A stretch of 64,000 nucleotides of DNA from Nocardia sp. XZ_19_385 (GTDB taxonomy: Bacteria > Actinomycetota > Actinomycetes > Mycobacteriales > Mycobacteriaceae): assembly GCF_015355755.1 (NCBI RefSeq), contig NZ_JACVEE010000002.1:1550001-1614000 (forward strand), given 5' to 3'. The notes below the pieces were generated by a model. The model searched no databases. It saw only the letters and a list, made by a program, of their open reading frames with translations, and was not told where the DNA came from. Shown one piece after another: positions 8,252 to 15,796 of the stretch (position 1 is the first letter of the stretch; every line of letters begins with the position of its first letter). Both the position numbers and the translations under genes were made by a program.

Positions 8252-9208
8252 GTGAGCATCGAGTTGGACGCCGATCAGCAGCGGGCGCTGACACGGTTGT
8301 CCGAGCTGGTCGATAGGCACGGCCGCCCGGTCGGACGAGGGCGTGGGCTCTATCTGCACGGCCGTCCGGGCCGGGGCAAGACAATGGTGATGGATCTTTT
8401 CTACGGCTCGGTCGCCTCGGATCGGAAGCGCCGCTTTCACTTCCACGACTTCTTCGCGCAACTGCATGCAGCGACACATGAATTCGGTTCGATCGACAAA
8501 GGGATCGATCGTCTGCTCGGCAAAGCGCGGCTGGTGTGCTTCGACGAATTCCACGTGCACGATATCGGCGACGCCATGCTGATCGCGCGGCTGCTCGACG
8601 CGCTGTTCGCCCGGCGCATCGTGCTGGTGGTCACCTCGAACTATCCGCCCCAGGGACTGTTGCCGAACCCGCTGTTTCACGACCGGTTCGAACCGGCCAT
8701 CGCACGCATCGTCGAGCGCCTGGCGGTGGTGCCGGTGGACGGCGAGGTCGATTACCGCACTCGCGCACCGCAGGACCGGACCGAAGGCTTCGGGTCCGGG
8801 CGGTATGTCGTCGAAGCGGCCGGGGGAGCGGGCGCGATCGACGTCCGGATCGGCGCGCACAGCATTCGCGCTCGATCGGTCGACGGTGCGGCGATCAGTT
8901 TCGATTTCGCGGCGCTGTGTGGCACCGCGACCTCGGCCGCCGACTATGTCGAACTGGCTCGGCGGTACCAGCACTGGACGTTGTACGAGGTTCCGCCGCT
9001 GCGTGAGGTGCCCGCGGACTGGGCGATGCGTTTCGTCAACCTGGTCGACGTGCTGTACGACGCGGACCTGGCGTTGAACGTGTTTGCCCGGGTGGCGTTG
9101 GCGGACCTGGTCGCGGGGGTGGCCGCGGTGCCGGATCTGGTGCGAACGCACAGTCGTCTTGGTGAGCTCTCACAAAATCGGGCTGTCCCAGTCGGGCAAT
9201 CGCCGTGA
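8252..9208 (+). CDS. zapE: ZapE/AFG1-like AAA+ ATPase
   Basis: A 318-residue AFG1-type ATPase. Walker A GRPGRGKT at residues 37-44 is followed by RRFHFHDFFAQLH, and Walker B LVCFDE at 94-99 by FHVHDIGDAMLIARLL, with the family sensor motif VTSNYPPQGL. In bacteria ZapE is a cytoplasmic ATPase linked to Z-ring constriction; the mitochondrial relative AFG1 is linked to protein quality control. The start is GTG at 8252 with a weak upstream binding site. It is somewhat short for the family (about 340-380), mainly at the N-terminus. Confidence 0.82.
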   Translation: MSIELDADQQRALTRLSELVDRHGRPVGRGRGLYLHGRPGRGKTMVMDLFYGSVASDRKRRFHFHDFFAQLHAATHEFGSIDKGIDRLLGKARLVCFDEFHVHDIGDAMLIARLLDALFARRIVLVVTSNYPPQGLLPNPLFHDRFEPAIARIVERLAVVPVDGEVDYRTRAPQDRTEGFGSGRYVVEAAGGAGAIDVRIGAHSIRARSVDGAAISFDFAALCGTATSAADYVELARRYQHWTLYEVPPLREVPADWAMRFVNLVDVLYDADLALNVFARVALADLVAGVAAVPDLVRTHSRLGELSQNRAVPVGQSP

Positions 9209-9339
9209 CCTGGAAGTAACAAGCCCCAATATCGATCCAGCGGTGGGACATTCGAACTCGCCGATTCGCCTCCGAGCGGACCGCCCGGCATGTAACTATG
9301 TGCCTGTTTCAGGCTGTTCGAAGAACTGGTGGTAACGGG

Positions 9340-10284
9340 GTGGTCCGTGCGCGCACGCCGATAGCACGCGTGATCGTTCTGATCGCGCTGCTCGTGTTTG
9401 CCGCCATCGCGTTGCGTGGCTACATCCCCGGTGCGGGCGCGCCCGGCCGCGGGGCTCCGGTGCCGAACGCGGTGGCCGTCGCGCTGATGCCGGTGCTGCT
9501 CACCGTGTCGGTGGTGATCCTGCTGGCGGGGGTGATCGCCAGCCAGCATCGGCTGCCGCTGTCCATGCCGGAGCCGGATCGCGCTACCGAACAGGGCAAT
9601 TGGCGGCTGGGCCGGATCGGATTGCTGATCCTGGCATTGCTGGCGGCGTTCGGGCTGTTGATCGCGGTGTCTACGGCGGTGTTCTATCTCGGGGTCGGAC
9701 CCGAGGCCGCACCCGAGGGCTCCGTGCCGCGGACGGTGACAGAAACACCTGCCGAGCAGACGCCCGCGAGCCCGCCCCATCCCAATCCGGCGCCGGAGGC
9801 GCTGACCGGAACGGCCCTGTTGCTGGCCACCATCGCCGCGATCGTCCTGATCGTGGTGGCCCTGTCCGGGCTGGTGGTGGTCGCGGTGACGTCGCGGCGC
9901 AAACGCCCCGATGCCCCGCTCCCGATGCCCACGGGCGAGGCGACCCCGGCGGACTCGCTGGCGCGCGCCGCCGAAATGGGCTTGGCCGCAATGAACGCGC
10001 CCGGCCAGGATCCCCGCACCGCGATCATCGCCTGCTATCTCGCGATGGAACGCGGACTGGCCTTCGACCGTGCCGCCGCACCGCTGGCCTCGGACACGCC
10101 GATGGAGGTGCTGGCTCGCGCCTTCGAGCACGGCGCCCTGCACGACGCCTCCGCCCGCGAGCTCGTCGCGCTCTTCGAGGAAGCCCGGTTCAGCCCGCAC
10201 GACATGCTGGAGTGGCAGCGGCTACGCGCCGAACAACTGCTGCGCATCGTGCTGGCCGACCTGCAAGGGGAGATCGTGGCATGA
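9340..10284 (+). CDS. DUF4129 membrane protein of a MoxR/DUF58 operon
   Basis: About 314 residues with four predicted membrane segments (roughly residues 8-26, 44-68, 88-115, 165-188) separated by Pro/Glu-rich loops. It ends in a cytoplasmic DUF4129 domain (AIIACYLAMERGLAF...TPMEVLARAF...ELVALFEEARFSPHDM). The start is unsure: GTG at 9340 puts a positively charged end before the first membrane segment, while TTG/ATG-like options exist from 9298. It overlaps the next gene (ATGA at 10281). DUF4129 proteins accompany MoxR and DUF58 genes; in some organisms a transglutaminase is fused, which is not seen here. Role unknown; probably envelope-related. Confidence 0.7.
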   Translation: MVRARTPIARVIVLIALLVFAAIALRGYIPGAGAPGRGAPVPNAVAVALMPVLLTVSVVILLAGVIASQHRLPLSMPEPDRATEQGNWRLGRIGLLILALLAAFGLLIAVSTAVFYLGVGPEAAPEGSVPRTVTETPAEQTPASPPHPNPAPEALTGTALLLATIAAIVLIVVALSGLVVVAVTSRRKRPDAPLPMPTGEATPADSLARAAEMGLAAMNAPGQDPRTAIIACYLAMERGLAFDRAAAPLASDTPMEVLARAFEHGALHDASARELVALFEEARFSPHDMLEWQRLRAEQLLRIVLADLQGEIVA

Positions 10285-10775
10285 ATCGGACCGCCGTCGT
10301 GGTGAGCGCGATCCTCGTCGTGATCGTGCTCGAAGTGATCACCCTCGGGAAGGCGCGGGGTGCGCTGCTGGCCCTCGCCGGAATTCCGGTGCTGCTGTTG
10401 ATGATCACCCTGATCTGGAACCTGCGGGACCGGTCGCCGGGCACCGGACAGCAGCACGACGAAATCGACAACGGGCCCGCGGAAATGCTGAGCCGCTGGC
10501 AGGCGCGGGCCCAGATGCTCGCCGATCGTGCCGACGGCACCCGCGCCGACTGGGACCGGCACCTGCGGCCTCTGCTGGCCAAGGAATTCGAACTGTCGGC
10601 CGGCATGCGAGTCGCCAAGAACCGCAAGGCCATCGAAGCCGCCGGGAAACACCAGTTCGGCGCCGACCTGTGGCGCTGGGTGGATCCGGCGAATTCGGCG
10701 CTGCGCGATCAGACGACGCGCGCACCTGGACGGGCGGCGCTGGACGAGATCCTGCGCCGTCTGCAGCGAATGTGA
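10281..10775 (+). CDS. Small membrane protein of the MoxR/DUF58 operon, unknown function
   Basis: A 164-residue protein with two closely spaced N-terminal hydrophobic segments (residues 4-20 and 27-46). A soluble, charged, Arg/Asp-rich cytoplasmic part follows (LRDRSPGTGQQ, then helical WQARAQMLADRADGTR). I recognise no catalytic motif. Its ATG overlaps the DUF4129 stop and it ends 15 bp before the MoxR gene, so it is part of the operon. It matches in position the uncharacterised ORFs found between DUF4129 and MoxR genes in actinobacteria. Confidence 0.65.
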   Translation: MNRTAVVVSAILVVIVLEVITLGKARGALLALAGIPVLLLMITLIWNLRDRSPGTGQQHDEIDNGPAEMLSRWQARAQMLADRADGTRADWDRHLRPLLAKEFELSAGMRVAKNRKAIEAAGKHQFGADLWRWVDPANSALRDQTTRAPGRAALDEILRRLQRM

Positions 10776-10790
10776 GATTGGGTTGAGTTT

Positions 10791-11795
10791 ATGACGATGC
10801 CGATGGACGTGACGGTCCAGCGCAGCGAGGCGATACTCCGGGAACTGTCCCGGGTCATCGTCGGCAAGCGCGACGAGATGCAGCTCATCATGATCGCCGT
10901 GCTGTCCGGCGGGCATGTGCTGATCGAGGACCTACCCGGGCTGGGCAAGACACTGATCGCCCGATCCTTCAGCGCGGCACTGGGTTTGCAGTTCACCCGG
11001 GTGCAGTTCACGCCCGACCTGCTGCCCGCGGATCTGCTCGGATCCACCATCTACGACATGAATTCGGGCCGGTTCAACTTCCGGCGCGGGCCGGTGTTCA
11101 CCAATGTGCTGCTCGCGGACGAGATCAACCGGACACCGCCCAAGACCCAGGCCGCGCTGCTGGAAGCGATGGCCGAGGGACAGGTCAGCATCGACGGCGA
11201 AACCTTCCTGCTGCCGGACCCTTTCATCGTGCTGGCTACCGACAATCCGATCGAGTACGAGGGCACCTATCCGCTGCCGGAGGCGCAGCTGGACCGATTC
11301 GCGATGCAGTTGCGGCTCGGGTATCTGTCCGAGGCCGACGAGACCACGATGATCCGGCGCCGATTGGAGCGTGGCTCGGTGCCGCCGCAGGTCGGGCAGG
11401 TCGTGGACGCCCAGGGGTTGATGGAGATGCGGCAGTCGGTCGAATTCGTGACGGTCCATCCCGATGTCGTGAGTTACGTGGTCGCGCTGGCCACAGCGAC
11501 GCGCGGGCACCCGCAGGTGGAGGTCGGCGCCAGCCCGCGTGCGGAATTGGATCTCGTGCAGATGTCGCGGGCCCGGGCACTGCTGCTCGGACGCGACTAT
11601 GTGATCCCGGAAGACGTGAAGGCCCTGGCGATTCCGGCAATGGCGCACCGGATCACCCTGCGGCCGGAGATGTGGGTGCGTCGCATCCGTGGCGAGGACG
11701 TCATCTCCGAACTGTTGCGCCGCCTGCCGGTCCCACGCGCCGCTGCGCCTACCCACCCCGGCGGCGGCGCCGCCTACCTGCCCCCTGGCACATGA
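10791..11795 (+). CDS. MoxR-family AAA+ ATPase
   Basis: A 334-residue MoxR ATPase. Walker A is PGLGKT (residues 49-54), Walker B is VLLADEIN near residue 107, and the sensor region FIVLATDNPIEYEGTYPLPEAQLDRF is typical. MoxR proteins are chaperone-like ATPases that act on metal-loaded or von Willebrand factor A-type partners; here the partner is probably the adjacent DUF58 protein. Three in-frame ATGs sit at 10791, 10797 and 10803; the first is chosen. The stop overlaps the DUF58 start (ATGA). Confidence 0.88.
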   Translation: MTMPMDVTVQRSEAILRELSRVIVGKRDEMQLIMIAVLSGGHVLIEDLPGLGKTLIARSFSAALGLQFTRVQFTPDLLPADLLGSTIYDMNSGRFNFRRGPVFTNVLLADEINRTPPKTQAALLEAMAEGQVSIDGETFLLPDPFIVLATDNPIEYEGTYPLPEAQLDRFAMQLRLGYLSEADETTMIRRRLERGSVPPQVGQVVDAQGLMEMRQSVEFVTVHPDVVSYVVALATATRGHPQVEVGASPRAELDLVQMSRARALLLGRDYVIPEDVKALAIPAMAHRITLRPEMWVRRIRGEDVISELLRRLPVPRAAAPTHPGGGAAYLPPGT

Positions 11796-13066
11796 GACAC
11801 CGCGACGCCACCGCCACCATCGACGCCGAATTGCGGTGGCGCCCAGCCCCGCTGGTGTACATGCTGGCGATCTGCGCGGCGGCGGCCCTGTTCGGCGCGG
11901 TGGTGCTCGGGCGCTGGCAGCTGGTGGTGTTCGCGGCCCCATTGCTGGGCGTGCTCGCGACGGCGCCGTGGCAGCTGTCGCGCACCCGGATCCAGATCGA
12001 CGGCGGCGGCACCCTGCGCTGCTTCGAAACCGAGGAAGTGGTGCTCACCGTCGCCGCGTTCGTCGACGCCGGGCACGCGCTGCTGCGCATGAAACCGGTC
12101 CAGGCGCCGGGACTGGGGATCACGATCGAGGAGGCTAGCGATTCCGGGGCAGCCCCCGCCGGGCTGCGGCTGGCCCTCACCGCCGATCGGTGGGGCCGGT
12201 ATCCCGCGACGGTGCGGGTGTCCGCGCTCAGCCCGGCGGGTCTCGCTGTCGCCACCGCGCTGCTGCCCGCGGGGCAGCTCTACGTCTATCCGATCGCCGA
12301 TCCGCAGTTGATGGGCCTGCCGCGCACCGAGTTTCCCGAACGGCTCGGCACCCACCTCACCCGCAAGCACGGGCCCGGCGTGGAGTACGCCGACATCCGC
12401 GCCTACGCGCCCGGCGATCAGCTGCGGACGATCAATTGGCCGGTCAGCGCGCGGCGCGGGCGGCTCTATGTCACCGAGCGGCTGACCAACCGGTCCGCGG
12501 ATGTGGTTGTGCTGGTCGATACTTCGGAACAGGCGCCTGGACCGGCCACCGACTCGCTGGAACTCTCGGTGCGTGGCGCGGCACAGGTGGTGCAATCCAC
12601 GCTGCAGGCCGGCGACCGCACCGCCGTCGTCTGCCTCGGCCAAGCCCCCCGCTGGCTCCGGCCCGACATCGGCCGCCGCCAGTTCTATCGCATCATCGAC
12701 GCGGTGCTAGGCGTCGGCGAGGAACACATCCCGACGACCGGCACCTTGGCCCCGCACGCGGCAGTTCCGCTGGGCGCCATCATCATCGCGTTCTCCACGT
12801 TGCTGGACACGCAGTTCGCCCTGGCGCTGATCGACCTCCGCAAGCGCGGCCACGTCGTCGTAGTCGTAGATGTCCTGCGCGGCACACCTTTCCGCGACGG
12901 TCTCGACGAAACCCTGTCCCGCATGTGGCAATTGGAACGCTCCTCGATGTACCGCGACATGGGCACCGTCGGCGTCGACATCGTCGCCTGGCCCGAAGGC
13001 GCCCGCCTCGACCAGGTCATGCGCCTGATCCCCGAACACCGCCGCACCGCCCGGGTCCGCCGATGA
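11792..13066 (+). CDS. DUF58 domain-containing membrane protein
   Basis: A 424-residue protein with two N-terminal membrane segments (about 17-36 and 40-56). It carries the DUF58 signature YADIRAYAPGDQLRTINWPVSAR, then a VWA-like region with VVVLVDTSEQAPG, where the DxS of a metal-ion-dependent adhesion site can be seen. This is the classic partner of MoxR. The ATG at 11792 overlaps the MoxR stop and its own stop overlaps the next gene. The pairing implies a membrane-anchored complex assembled or remodelled by MoxR. Confidence 0.85.
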   Translation: MRHRDATATIDAELRWRPAPLVYMLAICAAAALFGAVVLGRWQLVVFAAPLLGVLATAPWQLSRTRIQIDGGGTLRCFETEEVVLTVAAFVDAGHALLRMKPVQAPGLGITIEEASDSGAAPAGLRLALTADRWGRYPATVRVSALSPAGLAVATALLPAGQLYVYPIADPQLMGLPRTEFPERLGTHLTRKHGPGVEYADIRAYAPGDQLRTINWPVSARRGRLYVTERLTNRSADVVVLVDTSEQAPGPATDSLELSVRGAAQVVQSTLQAGDRTAVVCLGQAPRWLRPDIGRRQFYRIIDAVLGVGEEHIPTTGTLAPHAAVPLGAIIIAFSTLLDTQFALALIDLRKRGHVVVVVDVLRGTPFRDGLDETLSRMWQLERSSMYRDMGTVGVDIVAWPEGARLDQVMRLIPEHRRTARVRR

Positions 13067-13518
13067 CGAGATTCCTGGCCGTCCTCTCCGGCCTCCTACT
13101 GATCCTCTCGGTCGCCCTGATGAACCCCTGGGCCGCTATTCCTGCCGTCATCCTGGTCGCCACCGGCTGGTGGTTCCGCTCCGCAGCCGTGCTCGCCGTC
13201 CTCTTGGCCGCAGGCATCCTGGCATTCGCCGACACCGCCGTACTGGCCGCCGCCGCAGCAGGTTTGGTCGCCACCACCTACTTACTCAACACCGCCACCG
13301 TCACCGCACCCACCGGGGTGGTCCCGACAACAGTGGCCTCAGTCGCGGGCGCGGTCCTCTTCACCGCCTGCGCGGTAGCCGCCGCCTTCACCCCACTACA
13401 CCTGGCCTGGGCCCCCGTCGCCGCCCCGATCCTGGTAATCCTGCTGTACACCATGGTGATTCAAGGAGTGGCGATGCGCCGGGGCGACACCGAGGCCGAC
13501 GTCCAGCCCGCAGATTAG
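13063..13518 (+). CDS. Small polytopic membrane protein, last gene of MoxR operon
   Basis: A 151-residue, very hydrophobic protein with about five membrane segments and almost no loops (positions roughly 4-18, 24-36, 40-67, 78-107, 117-134), ending with a charged tail RRGDTEADVQPAD. The ATG overlaps the DUF58 stop. No family is recognised. It stops 5 bp before the convergent membrane gene on the other strand. Confidence 0.65.
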   Translation: MTRFLAVLSGLLLILSVALMNPWAAIPAVILVATGWWFRSAAVLAVLLAAGILAFADTAVLAAAAAGLVATTYLLNTATVTAPTGVVPTTVASVAGAVLFTACAVAAAFTPLHLAWAPVAAPILVILLYTMVIQGVAMRRGDTEADVQPAD

Positions 13519-13523
13519 CGGCC

Positions 13524-14333
13524 TCACCATCCGCCGCTGAAGAGCGCCAGCAGCCCCGCCTCCGGGTCGGCCGCGTTCGTCGTATTAGCCACGGCCACAA
13601 CGATTACGCCCAGCATCAACAACGTGGCGAGCGCACCGTATGCCCCCAGGACGTGCTTGGTACGACGTTCGGCTGTCTTCGCGAATCTCATCCACAACAC
13701 CACACTCAGCCCGAGGAAGGCGACCGCCAGAACACCAGCCTCCATGGCCATCGCCACGTGATACCGCGCAAAGCCCCCGACCATTGTCTCGAGAGCAGGT
13801 GTACTCGGCCCACCCGTACTCAACTGCTCCCGAACCTGATCGAGCGTGTCGTTCGGCCCACCTTCCCCGGTCAACATCGGAAAAAGTGAAGCAAAGGGCG
13901 CCACCGCCCCCTGAACATTGGCAATCACCAACACCAATGAGACGAGCCCGCCCGCCGTAGCCCCCACCCCGCCCATCGCGCGCACTCCGCCACCAACCCG
14001 CAGAAACCCCTTCCACAGCAAAACCCCAAGCGCGACAAGCGCAATCACCAACCCGGCCGCGAACACCGCCTTGACCGAGTGATACCGGAACCAGTAATCG
14101 ACAACCGCCGCCAAATCCGGCGTGAACTCCGACCCACCAGCACCCCAGTACTCGACGAACGCCGCCCGAAAGCCCTCACGCAACGCCTCCTCATCGGCGA
14201 AGCCCCCGCCCACCAACGCCCGCGGACCGACAACAAACCCAACGCCGAGCACCACGGCACAGGCGACGAGCACGGCCGGCGCGCCCCTGGAAGCCCCGGC
14301 CCGCGCGGACGCGGCAGAACGATCGACAGACAC
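13524..14333 (-). CDS. Polytopic membrane protein, unknown function
   Basis: About 269 residues. After a charged start (VDRSAASARAGASRG) it has one membrane segment (about 20-38), then an extracytoplasmic stretch containing EYWGAGGSEFTPDLAAVVDYW. Three to four more membrane helices follow, and the protein ends in LLALFSGGW. GTG at 14333 has GGTGAGGG just upstream; ATGs at 14372 and 14369 are alternatives without a binding site. The long loop after the first helix (Asp/Glu-rich) is probably outside the membrane. No family recognised. Confidence 0.6.
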   Translation of the reverse strand: MSVDRSAASARAGASRGAPAVLVACAVVLGVGFVVGPRALVGGGFADEEALREGFRAAFVEYWGAGGSEFTPDLAAVVDYWFRYHSVKAVFAAGLVIALVALGVLLWKGFLRVGGGVRAMGGVGATAGGLVSLVLVIANVQGAVAPFASLFPMLTGEGGPNDTLDQVREQLSTGGPSTPALETMVGGFARYHVAMAMEAGVLAVAFLGLSVVLWMRFAKTAERRTKHVLGAYGALATLLMLGVIVVAVANTTNAADPEAGLLALFSGGW

Positions 14334-14389
14334 GCCCTCACCGTAGCCAACCCCGCTGCGGCGGAACATCATCCGAGAACCTTGGCCTC

Positions 14390-14683
14390 TTACGCCACGC
14401 GAGGCCTCACCTCGACTACGAGGTCGGCGTCCAAAGCGGAGGCCAGCCGTTCGAGAACTTGAAGGCTCGGGACGGTCCCGCCCGCCTCGAATCGTGCGAC
14501 TGCGGACTGGGTCATACCAGCTGCATCGGCCAGAATGGACTGGCTCCACCCCCGCTGTTCGCGCATCTGCCGGATCGTCCGGCCGAGTTCATAGGCCAAA
14601 CGAGCCGCCTCGTACGCCTCCTTGGCACCGGGTTCACGCATACGACGGTCCCGGATCTCCCCCCAGTCACTACGTTCAGACAT
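14390..14683 (-). CDS. XRE-family antitoxin (HigA-like)
   Basis: A 97-residue helix-turn-helix protein. The HTH spans about residues 38-80 (IRQMREQRGWSQSILADAAG, then MTQSAVARFEAGG and LQVLERLASALDADLVVEV). The ATG at 14683 is preceded by GAGGAGG about 9 nt upstream. It overlaps the end of the toxin-like reading frame by 8 bp, the order toxin-then-antitoxin seen in HigBA/gp49-type modules. With the toxin decayed it may now act only as a DNA-binding protein. Confidence 0.75.
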   Translation of the reverse strand: MSERSDWGEIRDRRMREPGAKEAYEAARLAYELGRTIRQMREQRGWSQSILADAAGMTQSAVARFEAGGTVPSLQVLERLASALDADLVVEVRPRVA

Positions 14684-14942
14684 CGCTCTCGTCCTCCTCG
14701 GCTGTGTGCTGTTCCGCAACGCACCGCTGCAGCGCTAGGCGCGCACGCCTGACTTCTGCACGCTCCCGCATTTTGGTCTTCGCGAAGACCGTCATCAGGA
14801 TGATGCGCCGACCCGGTGCGATCCAGTAGGTCACGCGGACAGACTGCCCTTCGAGATGGAACCGCAGCTCGCGCAACTTTCCGTCGAGCTGGAGTGTGTA
14901 AGGCTCGCCGAGCAGTGGTCCGTTGGCAGCCAGATTGGTGAT
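14676..14942 (-). pseudogene. Truncated gp49/RelE-type (HigB-like) toxin
   Basis: Reading upstream from the stop at 14676, the frame gives a recognisable toxin C-terminal half: LLGEPYTLQLDGKLREL, then VTYWIAPGRRIILMTVF and AKTKMRERAEVRRA. It is closed by an in-frame TAG at 14943-14945. No ATG or GTG occurs in the open part; the only candidate start is TTG at 14876, which would leave 66 residues of the usual 110-120. No N-terminal half is visible in the other frames before the TetR gene. I read it as 5'-truncated and probably inactive. Confidence 0.65.
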
Positions 14943-14943
14943 C

Positions 14944-14960
14944 TATGCAGTTTCTGCATA
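14944..14960. promoter_or_regulatory. Palindrome upstream of the toxin-antitoxin remnant
   Basis: TATGCAGTTTCTGCATA is a perfect 7-bp inverted repeat with a 3-bp spacer. It sits directly upstream of the decayed toxin frame and 33 bp after the TetR gene end. Position and symmetry fit an autoregulatory operator bound by the XRE antitoxin. Confidence 0.5.
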
Positions 14961-14993
14961 ACTCGTTTTGGATTGTCCGGTGCGGGTGAGCGG

Positions 14994-15653
14994 CTAGTCC
15001 CAGTCCGGAACTCCGAAGAGTGCCAGGGTGATTTGGACGAGGTGGGGGGTGAGCGTGGGGAGGGCGGGGGCGCCGGGGCCTTGGAGGCAGTCGCGGATGC
15101 GGTCGTCGATGGCGCCGATGAGAGCGTCGAAGATTTCGGGGGGGATTTCGGCGGGGATGTCGCCGGTGTCGCGGCCGATGCGGAAGGCGGCCTGCATGCG
15201 CTGGGCCAGCCGGGCTTTCATCTGGCGGCGCTTTTCGGCGACGGCGGGGCCGGCGGCGAGGGCTTCGATGTGCAGGGCGTGGGCGCAGAAGACGTTGTCG
15301 GCCAGGGCCTTCAGGTATTCGGCGAGGGTGGTGCGGATCAGGGCGCGCCAGTCCGCGGGCGGGGTGGTGGCGATGCTGGCGTCGAGCACCTCGATCACCA
15401 GGTCGACGGCTTGGCCGAAAGCGGCGAGGAAGCAGTCGTCGCGGTCGCGGAACTGCTGGTAGAAGGTGCGGCGGGAGACGTTGGCGCGGGCGACGATAGT
15501 GGCGACGGTGGTGGCGTTGTAGCCGCGTTCGGCGACGACTTCGAGGACGCCGATGTACATCCGCATCCGCTGGGAGTGGATGACGTCGCCGGGCGCGAGG
15601 CCGTGCGTGCCGCGCGGCAGGCGGGCCCGGTCGAAGCCTGATTCCAATCCCAT
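14994..15653 (-). CDS. TetR-family transcriptional regulator
   Basis: A 219-residue TetR regulator. The N-terminal HTH is visible at about residues 40-70 (VAERGYNATTVATIVARANV, then SRRTFYQQFRDRDDCF); the rest is a helical ligand-binding domain ending LALFGVPDWD. The ATG at 15653 is the first in-frame methionine before the HTH; the open frame further upstream is not gene-like. It is divergent from the secreted hydrolase gene with 143 bp between, so it probably controls that gene and itself. The ligand is unknown. Confidence 0.82.
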   Translation of the reverse strand: MGLESGFDRARLPRGTHGLAPGDVIHSQRMRMYIGVLEVVAERGYNATTVATIVARANVSRRTFYQQFRDRDDCFLAAFGQAVDLVIEVLDASIATTPPADWRALIRTTLAEYLKALADNVFCAHALHIEALAAGPAVAEKRRQMKARLAQRMQAAFRIGRDTGDIPAEIPPEIFDALIGAIDDRIRDCLQGPGAPALPTLTPHLVQITLALFGVPDWD

Positions 15654-15796
15654 AGCGCGAGCATAGATCCCGTACCAGTTGTGAGCTGAACCACAGAATC
15701 CGGAAATGCCGTGACCGGCGGCTGTCTCAGATAGATCATGGGTACGCCAATGTTTATAACTCGGACGGTGCCTGTCCGGGGAAGAAGGGGTGTTGC

